64,000 nt of DNA from Ailurus styani. Lineage: Eukaryota > Chordata > Mammalia > Carnivora > Ailuridae. This document shows, piece by piece, positions 54,760 to 64,000 of the stretch. The stretch is from contig LNAC01000036.1 in assembly GCA_002007465.1 (NCBI GenBank), positions 2,480,277 to 2,544,276 on the forward strand, in the 5' to 3' direction. A program made the translations under genes and the position numbers. Under the pieces are notes generated by a model, which saw only the letters and a program-made list of their open reading frames with translations, did no database searches and was not told the origin of the DNA. Each line of letters opens with the position of its first letter. Within the stretch, counting starts at the first letter, position 1.

Positions 54760-56815
54760 TCAGTGGTAATCTTTGTGTAAGTGTTGCACATTGAACATGA
54801 GGCAGCCAAGTGGGGAGCTTTTCAATTTGGTATTTTAAGACATGACAAAAAGCCTATAAATATCTCATCTTCTCTGAAATGGCACCACAGGTAAGCATGT
54901 GATAGCATTAAATAAATTTTATAAAAATAAGCCTCTTTTCAGTGTAAATTAATAAATTTCCTTTTCACATTATTTTTAGCTATCTAGGTCCTTAGCCTTT
55001 ACTTAATGATGATGCACTTGATTAAATAAAATGAAAGAAAAATGAAAGTTCTCTCAGACATTAAAATGAATAATGAGTTTAGACTTAATCCAAAAGCAAT
55101 TTAACTTTAAACATTCATATGAAATTAAATGAGCCATTGAATTTGCTATATAAGCAAGCATTAATCTTATCAAGCTATGAAAACTAGAAAGTTATACAGT
55201 GACCCATTAATTTCAGAGCCTAATACAAGGTCTGTTTAATGCCTGTACTCCATTAAAAAGTCTTATTCCACAATATAAGTGCTTTTTCATAAAAGTTTAA
55301 ACCCCAATTCATTTTTTTTTTACTGCTCCAATCATGTGATAATCGACTCTGACAAGATTACGGCTGCAAATCTGAATATGGTATGTAATGTCATGTGAAA
55401 CAAATTTTGCTCATGGCCTGCTTCCATCAAAAGATGGGACATTTCTATCATTGGCAAGAATGTGAGCATAAATTATTATAGCCCACTCTCCCTCCATCGC
55501 AGGGTTCTTCCTCTGAATAGTTTATAATCCTCCTATCACATGGATAGATATCCCTGAGATGTAGAAGCAAAATCCTTTCATAGAATTAACACAAGCCAAG
55601 AGCAGCATTTCAGTACACATAGATCATATGCTCCAGGCAGATATAGTTCAATGCTGAAATCAAACAACATATGTTTATTTTTACACAATGAAAATATTTC
55701 CCATATTTTAAAAAAACTGAATCATAATTCCATCAGAAATTTTCATATCCCAACTTTAGGCTCCACGTGCAACAAACCCATTTTGCAGTTGAAACCACAG
55801 CTGAATAAAGGGTAAAGAGAAAAGCAGCAATGATGTGCTTATGGCCTTATAAAATATGCAGCTAAATGGCAAATCTATACTGCCAACCCACAGGATGTTG
55901 GACGAATGTTGGAAGATGTGAGGGGAGGGAGGAGAAGAAAACAAGTAGAGCAAAGTGAAATATATATATATTGCTAGCAGGAAGGGTCACAGTTAATTTA
56001 ATTATATCCCATACGACAAATTGATGGATTATTTCATAGTAATAAGGAGAGGACCAAGGAAGTAAAATGTGTCGAGAATACGATCAAAGTAGCACGGACT
56101 CAACGTGCTTTACTTATTTCATTGCATTGAGATTAGATTAAGGAATTACATAGTTTACCTATTTTAAACCCTCATTAATAAATATTAGTTCCCATTATTT
56201 AGAGAATGGCTAATAATTCACCAGTGAACTGATATTTGATATTTGAAATTTACAGCAGTAAATTTAAATAATAAAGTCTATTCATGAAGAAGGATTTTGC
56301 GGGATAAGAGAGCAAATCATTGCAGGATTTTTTAACAAAATAAGCAGGGTCTGCAATATAAATTTTTTCATCCTTGGGCTGGCATTCAAGTTCTCTATGA
56401 GCTTGCCTCCTAAATAGAGAATATGGCAGGGGGGGTGATGTCCTGTGCCACTCATTCAGCCTTAGGGACATTCATATCACTTGGGATTTAGCAGTTTAAC
56501 CCCATCTCTGCATTTAATCACCTCTCCAATCTAGCGCATGACTAGCTGCCAAAATAAGGCCACTCAAGACCTGCTCCCAACAATCTAGTGGCTTAAGCCA
56601 GTCCAAGCGCTGCCCACACAGCCCAGCACACTAGTCCTCAAAGGCAGCTTGAAAGACTTAGCAAAAGCATGTTTTATTTCCTTGTACTCACCAAAAACCT
56701 TAAGCTACTTTCACAAACTCTTAACTATTCATGAATACCTTAACATTTTTGGTTCTCCTAAAAAGAGAAAGGAAGATTCATAACTCTCCACTTTGAAAAT
56801 TGATAGACATAAGTT
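54760..56815. other. Repeat-free AT-rich stretch, candidate conserved non-coding DNA
   Basis: About 2 kb without a recognised transposon. 54830-55520 is rich in TAAT cores and lacks low-complexity runs other than a T run at 55312-55321. Short minus frames at 55756-55953 and 56250-56471 have no known domain. Confidence 0.4.
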
Positions 56816-56819
56816 TTGG

Positions 56820-56968
56820 ACTTTATTTTTTTTAAGAGAGAGAATCCCAAGCAGGCTCCATGCCCAGTGCACAGCCCAACATGAGAATCGATCTTACAAA
56901 CCTGAGATTGTAACCTGAACCGAAATCAAGATTAGAAGCTTACCTGACTAAGCCACCCAGGCACCCCT
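56820..56968 (-). mobile_element. Can-SINE, old, shortened
   Basis: 'gactttattttttttaagag', 'aagcaggctccatgcccagt', 'taagccacccaggcacccct'. Many substitutions. Confidence 0.88.
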
Positions 56969-57085
56969 GGAATTTAAAATTTAAATAAAAGGGAGAGGTA
57001 AGTGTCAAACATGCTTCTATGGTCCCAAGCAAGTTAACACTGTTGTAAATATTTCTTAATTTGAGAACTAAAACCCCTTTGTACA

Positions 57086-57267
57086 GGGACGCCTGGGTGG
57101 CTCAGTGGGTTAAGCGTCTGCCTTGGGCTCAGGTCATGATCTCAAGGTCCTGGGAGCGAGCCCCACATCGGGCTCTCTGCTCAGCAGGGAGCCTACTTTT
57201 CCCTCCGCCTGCTGCTGTCCCTGCTCTCTCTCTCAAATAAATAAATAAAATATTTTAAAAAATAAAT
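57086..57267 (+). mobile_element. Can-SINE
   Basis: 'gggacgcctgggtggctcag', 'gttaagcgtctgccttgggc', body, A tail. Decayed target duplication aaaacccctttgtac / aaaacccttcgtac. Confidence 0.94.
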
Positions 57268-57419
57268 AAAAACCCTTCGTACTTTGAAGACCCCTCCTTT
57301 TGTGGGTCTTAGTGAGACAGAGCTTCCCAATATCCGGCCAATAAGTTATCGTTTTTTATAAATTAGACAGAGTTGTTCCCCATCACCTGCAACCAAGAAC
57401 TCTGAGTGACAAATTATGT

Positions 57420-57745
57420 CCTTAATACTCCATTTCCCTGTCTCTGAAATTAGGGATATTATGACCTATGCTGCCTACCTCATGAAATTGAGGGGGTTAA
57501 GTGACATAACAGAAATTAAATTACCAACAGAATTGACAAATAGTTGGCCTTCCACAAGACTCTGTGCTTTCCTCTTAAAGTTCTCTGAAAATACTGAGAA
57601 AATGTATTTCACAAAAATCGCCTAGTTTTTGTGAAAATGGAAATGATTTGCTCTTAAATAGTTATTGTGAAGATCAAGTGATATCATATACATAAAAATA
57701 ACAAACCATTGCCTAGCATGGCATAAGCACTCAAAAACATTTTTC
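57420..57745 (+). mobile_element. MIR SINE fragments
   Basis: 57425-57525 ('tccctgtctctgaaattagg', 'gctgcctacctcatgaaatt') and 57655-57740 ('tattgtgaagatcaagtgat', 'ttgcctagcatggcataagc') both resemble the 3' half of MIR. They may be two copies. Confidence 0.6.
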
Positions 57746-57914
57746 TTCTTTCTTCTTAGTAAGAGGAGAATGATCCAATTTCAAACTCTATGATAATTAT
57801 CAGCCATCCAAAGCCATAGAATGTCTAGTTGAATATACTTTGCAAGCACAATCAAAGAGGTATCAAAAAGCAGAAGTCATGTGAATTGATAAGAATATGA
57901 AAATATAATCACAC

Positions 57915-58130
57915 CTACCTGGTTTATGTCCTCTTATTAGCTGTAGGATCTTTTTAACTCATTAAACCTCTTTGACCATCAGTTCCTTTATTTGTAAAAT
58001 AGGGATAATTATATCTACCTCTCAGAGTTACAGTTAGGATCAAAACACAGAATGCATGTGGGCATCATGGTTTATAAACTCTTACATATTATGCAGAAAC
58101 TATTTATCATTATTATCACCAATTTAATAT
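57915..58130 (+). mobile_element. MIR SINE
   Basis: 'tattagctgtaggatctttt', 'accatcagttcctttatttg', 'taaaatagggataattatat', 'acctctcagagttacagtta' give the sense MIR order. Confidence 0.85.
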
Positions 58131-58134
58131 TTAC

Positions 58135-58980
58135 TGAGAGGCATCTGCTCTAAGAACCATCACATGTACACACACAAATACACATTAATTTTGTTTAACC
58201 ATTATAAATATACTAAGCTGAATATTAAAAATACAAGTATAACAATATGGCTATTAATCTTCTCCTGAAAAAAATCCCAGCAAAAAGAGATGTTGCCAGC
58301 AATGTACTGGCCCCTTGTTTAAGATCAACAGGATGGTATTGCTAGGACTCCAGCAAAAACCAGGAATTAAACCAGCAGAGCCATGTTAATTTCAAGCTTC
58401 ATTAGAACTTGGGCAAGCATGCCTATGAAGACCACCTGAGAAAAGGATACACCTAGCCAAGCGCTAGGTTAACTACACTCTGTGATTACCACAGCAAAAT
58501 ACACCCCCATTATCCTACAGACTTCTTGCTAGGAGTAAGTCAGATTTTCTTTTGCATTTGTCTTGAATCTTATTGTAAATTAAGATCATCAAGTGAAGGT
58601 ATCACATTTTCTGGACTGTAGCAATCAAAACTTTAAAATAATAAACTAATGATTGATGATAGATATTGATCAGTCAATGGATTATCGGTCATACCTGATA
58701 GGGTTTTAGATACTTGATTCTATGTGAGGTAAACTATGAAGAATTTCATTCTTTAGTTTGCTCCAAATCAATAGTTTCTCAAAAACATGGCCTCTGAGAA
58801 AATGTACTGCAACCAATAAAGTTTAAACAGAACAGTCCTTGAAGGCAACTCATTAAACTTAACAAATGTAGGGTGAAACAACTTCCTTAATGTGGAAAAC
58901 TGTTACTAAATAATAGGACCAAACCACGAGGAAAATTGAGATATTTTTCATTAGTCTTTCTTAAAGGCATCATAAATTAG
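58135..58980. other. Unassigned sequence
   Basis: No recognisable repeat or gene. Confidence 0.5.
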
Positions 58981-58983
58981 ATT

Positions 58984-59187
58984 GTTTTTTTTTAAGATTT
59001 TATTTATTTATTTGACACAGAGAGAGAGAGATTACAAGTAGGCAGAGAGGCAGGCAGAGAGAGAGAGAGGAGGAAGCAGGCTCCCCGCCGAGCAGGGAGC
59101 CCGATGCGGGCCTCGATCCCAGGACGCTGAGATCATGACCTGAGCCGAAGGCAGAGGCTTTAACCCACTGAGCCACCCAGGCACCCA
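58984..59187 (-). mobile_element. Can-SINE, young type
   Basis: T tail, 'aagattttatttatttattt', 'aggctttaacccactgagcc', 'acccaggcaccc'. Very close to the next SINE. Confidence 0.96.
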
Positions 59188-59285
59188 AATTATGTATTTT
59201 TTAAATAAAATTATTAAAAGCACTTTTTTGGAAGGCTTCTTAAACACTCAGGTTAAAGGTGCTCTATATAAAGATCATCACTTTA

Positions 59286-59490
59286 TTTTTTTTTAAAGAT
59301 TTTATTTATTTTATTTGACACACAGAGAGAGATTACAAGTAGGCAGAGAGGCAGGCAGAGAGACAGGGAGAGGAGGAAGCAGGCTCCCTGCTGAGCAGAG
59401 AGCCCCATGCAGGCCTCGATTCCCAGGACGCTGAGATCATGACCTGAGCCGAAAGCAGAGGCTTTAACCCACTGAGCCACCCAGGCGCCC
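59286..59490 (-). mobile_element. Can-SINE, young type, with exact target duplication
   Basis: T tail, body, 'gagccacccaggcgccc'. The duplication taaagatcatcacttta is exact over 17 bases (59269-59285 and 59491-59507). Confidence 0.97.
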
Positions 59491-59509
59491 TAAAGATCAT
59501 CACTTTAAA

Positions 59510-59935
59510 AGGGTGTGTTCATCCAAGATTAAGCATGCAAGAATGTAATGAGGGAAAACACCTATGTGAGAGAAAAGAGAGGGGGGCAGAAAAGGCTGGG
59601 CAAACCATCTGAGTACAAAGCACTCTGACCCCAAATGAAAGAAAGGAGGAGGAGAGGTTCACTTCAGGCATCCCAGACTGTCTGTCATGCAGTCATAGGA
59701 AGTTTTGGCAAGACCATCAGGGAGTCCTGAAGCCAAAGTTGCCATCCGAAGAGTCCACATCTCCTTGGAAGAGGCCCACCTTACTATCCCTGCCACACGC
59801 ATTCACTGTCTGGGAGCAGCTGGTAGGAAACATCCCCCAAACACACAAGCTTGGATTTCAGAATGCAGCAGCTGAGGCTCTTGGTCAATTACACTTGCAA
59901 GCACAATCTCGTGGCTGCCACTACGGCATTCCTAA
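59510..59935. other. Unassigned sequence
   Basis: No repeat family recognised. One plus-strand frame around 59728-59868 reads in a protein-like way (VAIRRVHISLEEAHLTIP) but then meets a stop. Possibly an old retroelement or pseudogene fragment. Confidence 0.3.
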
Positions 59936-60060
59936 TTAAATATATATTTAAATATAATATATACGGTATTTCCAGCTAAACATACATTTCATATATATGC
60001 AATATATATTACATATATACATACAATACTATATGTGTCATATGTATGTATCCTTATTTA
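59936..60060. repeat. AT-rich dinucleotide tract
   Basis: Imperfect tatata/catata units, highly self-complementary. Confidence 0.88.
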
Positions 60061-60268
60061 TTTCATTAATATGATCAATGTGGAAAACAATTTCATCATA
60101 GTAAGTACACTAGGGGGAAAATATCTTCATTTGCTCCATATTTTCAGCTACTGTATTTAATATGAGATTGGTTCTTTGAAAATAATGGTTTGGTGACTGA
60201 GTGAAATATACTCTCCCCATCTCTCCCCTAGCCTCATAAAGAAAAAGAGCTGTTAAAATATTTTGTTA

Positions 60269-60467
60269 TTGGGCACCTGGTTAGCTCAGTAGTTAAGCGT
60301 CTGCCCTCGGCTCAGGTCATGATCCCAAGGTCCTGGGATTAAGCCCCACCTCTGGCTCCCTTCTTGGCGGGGAGCCTGCTTCTCCCTCTCCCTCTGCCAC
60401 TCCCCTGCTTGTGCTTGCAATCTCTCTCTCTCTCTTTCTGTCAAATAAATAAATAAAATCTTTTAAG
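60269..60467 (+). mobile_element. Can-SINE
   Basis: 'gggcacctggttagctcagt', 'agttaagcgtctgccctcgg', body, A tail. Target duplication aaaatattttgtt on both sides (60255 and 60468). Confidence 0.95.
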
Positions 60468-60479
60468 AAAATATTTTGT

Positions 60480-60824
60480 TTATGTCTGGAACAAAAATCG
60501 TTGTTTTTTAATGGGCAGAATAACTACTGCATCGAACACTAACATCTATGGGTATATAGCTCACTTTTATCTTTCATTTCCTTGCTCAGTGTGGCTGGAT
60601 TGGTAAACTAAGAGTCTGAAATCTCAGGTTTCCTTCATCATTTTTTTATTCTCCTATATATTTCAGCAACCCACAGGGCAATAAGGTCCTATGGTCTAGA
60701 TCCGAGATTTGAGAAAACTGGCAGTTTCATGTAAGCCTTAAGCCTAAGACATATGCTCCAAATGCGCTTCCCCAAAATGCTGCCCTAAGGAGCAATGAGC
60801 CCTGGTCCAACTAACCATGCACTT
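60480..60824. other. Unassigned sequence
   Basis: No recognisable feature. Confidence 0.5.
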
Positions 60825-61048
60825 TGTTTCCATTTTCTTTTCTTTTCTTTTCTTTTCTCTTTTTTTTTAAGATTTTATTTGACAGAGAGATAGAGAGCAC
60901 AAGTAGGCAGAGCAGCAGGCAGAGGGAGAGAGAGAAGCAGGCCCACGGCTGAGCAGGGAGCCCAATTCTGGACTCGATACCAGGACCCTGGGATCATGAC
61001 CTGAGCAGAAGGCAGCCGCTTAACCAATTGAGCCACCCAGGTGCCCCT
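60825..61048 (-). mobile_element. Can-SINE with expanded TTTTC tail
   Basis: The T tail is extended by a (TTTTC)n tract at 60834-60860, then 'aagattttatttgacagag', 'attgagccacccaggtgccc'. Target duplication ttgtttccattttct / ttgcttccattttct brackets the tail and SINE. Confidence 0.95.
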
Positions 61049-62240
61049 TGCTTCCATTTTCTATTACTCCTTGCATTTACCTCTTCTTGCAGGAACCTCG
61101 GATAGAAGGAGATACTTGGGTCTTGGGATATAATTCCATTCTAATACTAACCAAACTCCAACTTAATATTATACACAGATCCATTTATAAATAATATACC
61201 AAAAATGGCAGCAGCAAAATAGCAGACTAGGAGATCCCAGCCCTCACCCACACGCACACACAATGATCAAGTCAACTATCCATGGATGAGGATAGCTTTG
61301 GGAGGACCCTGGAGTACAGCTCAAGGGCTGCAGTGACACAGAGGAGCACAGAGACTGGGAGAGGCAACATATAAAAGGGGTAGTAAGAAGGCTTCTGCCT
61401 GGATTGCCCCATCTCCAGGTTGGCATGTCACCATGAAGAATCCTATCATCCGTAAATTCCTTCCACAGAAGGAGCCAGAGGCACTGCACCTCCTCAAGCT
61501 AGAGCTGCTGAGAGCCACCTCTCCCCAACTTGGAGTCAGAAATACTTCTTCTCCCACCCCAGTCCCAGTGAGGCCACATCCCTGGTGCCTGGGAAGTGAC
61601 ACTGTAAAGTATGTGCCTTCACACTAGTCTTGGCACCCACTGGTGCCACCACACATGCATGCACATGCTCCCCTAGACCAGGCCCCATTGCAGCGGCACA
61701 TCTGCACCCCCAGGACCAGGTGCTGGCTACAGCTATGTGTACATCTACACGCCCACCAGACCCCACATGAGTGCCCCCTTCAGATGGCACCACTGTACAC
61801 CCCCAGAACTGGCATCCCCATGCATCCCCTGACACAGATCTGGATAGGGAGCCACTACTCACCTCACTCAGCTGACATCCTTACATCCTTACACCAACCT
61901 GTGGGTGGTCTCTCCTACCTAGGCCAGGGGATAACGTTTAGAAGGGATGACTGCTTCTTCAAATGTGAAGACAATAATGCAAGACTACCAAGAACAGGAG
62001 AAACCAAGGACCTGTGACACCACCAAAGGAACGTAATAATTTGCCATAACCAACCTTAAAGAAATGGAGATCTACAGATTGTCTGATAAATAATTCAGGA
62101 TTATTTTTTTAAAGATCTGTGGGCTACAAGAGAACACAGACAGACAACTCAATGATTCAGGAAAACAGCACCTGAACAAAACAAGAAGGTCAACAAAAAA
62201 AAGAGATCACAAAAAAATATTGCAAAAATTGTGGAGCTGA

Positions 62241-62426
62241 GGGGCACCTGGGTGGCTCAGTGGGTTAAAGCCTCTGCCTTCAGCTCAGGTCATGATTTCA
62301 GAGTCCTGGGATTGAGCCCACATTGGGCTCTCTGCTCAGCAGGGAGCCTGCTTCCTCCTCTCTCTCTGCCTGCCTCTCTGCCTACTTGTAATTCCTCTGT
62401 CAAATAAATAAAGAAAATGTTTTAAA
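62241..62426 (+). mobile_element. Can-SINE, young type, nested in old L1
   Basis: 'ggggcacctgggtggctcag', 'gggttaaagcctctgccttc', CT body, A tail. Exact 17-base target duplication aaaaattgtggagctga (62224-62240 and 62427-62443). Confidence 0.97.
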
Positions 62427-62449
62427 AAAAATTGTGGAGCTGAAAACTA

Positions 62450-63090
62450 CAACATCCGAAATGAAAAATATAATTGAGAGCTTCAACAGCCAACTTGATC
62501 AAGCAAAGAATAAGAAAACTCAAAGATAGAGCATTTGAAATTATGCAAACAGAAAAAGAAAATAAAAAGAACAAAAATGAGTGGGGGAAAAAAGCCTAAG
62601 GAATGTATGGGATACATTACAGAAGAAGAGAAAGGGACAGAAAGCCTATCTAAAGGAAGAATGGCTAAAAAGTTCCCAAATGTTAACAGAGAAATCATCA
62701 TCAGGATTCATGAAGCCCAAAAGACCCAATCAGGATCAACCAACTCACCAAGACACATGATAATCAAATTATCCAAAGTCACGGACAAGGAGAGAATTTT
62801 GAAAACAGCAGAGAAAAGTGACTTGTCACACATAAGGGAACGCCCATAAGATTATCAGTGGATTTCCCAGCAAAAACCTTTCGGGTCAGGAGACAATGTG
62901 ATGATCTATTCCAAGCTCTAAAAGGAAAAAAACTGCCAAACAAGAATTCTATACCTGGCAAAATTACTTCTTAAAAATGAAGGCAAGTGGGGAAAAAAAT
63001 GAAGAGGTAAAGCCTTTCTCAGACAAACAAAAACTGAGGGAATTGGTCATCACTGGACCTGCCTTACCAAAAATGCTTAAAGGAGTTCTT
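62450..63090 (+). pseudogene. Old L1 ORF1 remnant
   Basis: The frame 62535-62849 carries VNREIIIRIHEAQKTQSGS and PRHMIIKLSKVTDKERILK, recognisable as the RNA-recognition and C-terminal region of L1 ORF1 protein. Further on, a shifted frame reads KEKNCQTRILYLAKLLL and ends near 'aaggagttcttcaaatta'. Frameshifts and stops inactivate it. Confidence 0.85.
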
Positions 63091-63099
63091 CAAATTAAA

Positions 63100-63625
63100 A
63101 CACTAAACAGCACCATGGATGGCATATGAAAACATAAATCTCATCGGTAAAGTTGAATATATATATAGTCAAATACAGATCATGTAATACTGTAATGGTA
63201 GTGTATAAATTAGTTTGAACTCTAATATAAAACTTAAAAAACAAAAATATTAAGAATAATTATAGTCAGAAAAGTTTATTAATAGACACAGAATATAAAA
63301 AGAAGTAAACTTTGAGTAAAGAAAACAAAAGTTTGAAGGGGGTGTAGAGTTTTTGTATGCAACTAAAGTCAAGTTGTTTCCAACTTAAAACAGACGATCA
63401 TGCCTACCAGATATCCTGTGCAAGCCTTCCGGTAACCAGAGGAAAACCTACAGCAGACACTCAAAAAATAAAAAGAATCAAAGAAAATCATTACAGAAAA
63501 CCATCAAATAATAAAAACATCAAGAGAGGAAGAAGGTATCAAAACAACAGCAAAACAAAATTATTAACAAAATGGCAATAAGTCTCACCTATCAATAATT
63601 TCTTTATAAGTTAATAGATTAACCT
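63100..63625 (+). other. L1 inter-ORF spacer
   Basis: A-rich sequence between ORF1 and ORF2 remnants of the old L1. The frame 63357-63581 is a lysine-rich by-product. Confidence 0.5.
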
Positions 63626-63900
63626 CCCCTCTAAAAAGGCTTAAAGTGGCTGAATGGATATTAAAAAGAAGTTTCAGCGACGTCTGTCTATAAGACACTC
63701 ATTTTAGATTTAAAGACACACATAGGCTGAACGCGAAGGGATGTAAAAAGATATTCCATGCAAATGATAACCGAGAAAAACTATACTTATAACAGAAAAA
63801 TACACTTTCAGTCAAAAACTGTCTCTACAAGTGAAGAAGGTCATTACACAACGATAAAAGGATCAATATATTTGTGGGAAAATAAAACTATTATAAAGAT

Positions 63901-64000
63901 AGGGGCACCTGGGTGGTTCAGTGGGTTAAGCCTCTGCCTTCGGCTCAGGTCATGATCTCGGGGTCCTGGGATCGAGGCCCACATCGGGCTCTCTGCTTAG
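63901..64000 (+). mobile_element. Can-SINE, cut by the window edge
   Basis: 'ggggcacctgggtggttcag', 'gtgggttaagcctctgcctt', 'catgatctcggggtcctggg'. The right part lies outside the window. Confidence 0.95.

Larger units (their letters stand above)
61195..63900 (+). mobile_element. Old L1, 5' region through ORF1 to start of ORF2
   Basis: Opens with 'aaaatggcagcagcaaaata', continues as a CCC/CAC-rich 5' UTR to about 61960, a decayed ORF1 (62450-63090), a long inter-ORF spacer and the ORF2 endonuclease start (63630-63895: 'tctataagacactcatttta', 'gaagaaggtcattacacaac'). A SINE at 63901 interrupts it at the right edge. Many stops: inactive. Confidence 0.82.

Overview
The window is mammalian nuclear DNA from a carnivore, most likely a caniform musteloid (mustelid-like). 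The main evidence is about 35 tRNA-Lys-derived Can-SINE (SINEC) copies. Many are of the young form whose head reads 'gtgggttaaagcctctgcc' and whose body ends in CT-rich sequence, 'tgcctacttgtgatctc' and an AATAAA-rich A tail. The L1 copies are also carnivore-like. I found no intact protein-coding gene, rRNA, functional tRNA, CRISPR array or operon. Open reading frames here are short and mostly come from repeats or low-complexity tracts. The window behaves as intergenic or deep-intronic DNA.

Layout: 1-16.7 kb holds L1 fragments on both strands, L2 and MIR fossils, one minus-strand MaLR LTR, SINEs and a large purine tract. 16.75-22.92 kb is one long carnivore L1 insertion bounded by an exact 17-bp target-site duplication. 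It has a 5' extension, a GC-rich 5' UTR, a decayed ORF1, an ORF2 broken by stops, a SINE and a deletion, a 706-N gap and a 3' end. 23-27.2 kb holds quiet sequence, an LTR-like repeat, an L1 3' end and paired SINEs. 27.16-28.52 kb is a processed pseudogene of YBX1 (Y-box binding protein 1), followed by a GATA microsatellite and a long L2. 29-37 kb is mostly MIR/L2 fossils and unassigned sequence, ending in an unusual fold-back inverted repeat at 36.68-36.88 kb. 37-49 kb is SINE-rich with L1, L2, CR1/L3, MIR and a second MaLR LTR. 49-58 kb is comparatively repeat-poor and includes AT-rich stretches that look like conserved non-coding DNA. 58-64 kb has several SINEs and an old L1 running off the right edge.

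Insertion order can be read from nesting: L2, MIR, MER5 and CR1/L3 are oldest; older L1 and MaLR LTRs follow; then carnivore L1 and the YBX1 retrocopy; then Can-SINEs, many with recognisable target-site duplications. All 13 SINEs found before 37.3 kb lie on the plus strand (28 plus to 7 minus overall).

Repeat family names were assigned by reading the sequence against remembered consensus features, without alignment software. Boundaries are therefore approximate to about 5-20 bases unless a target-site duplication fixes them.
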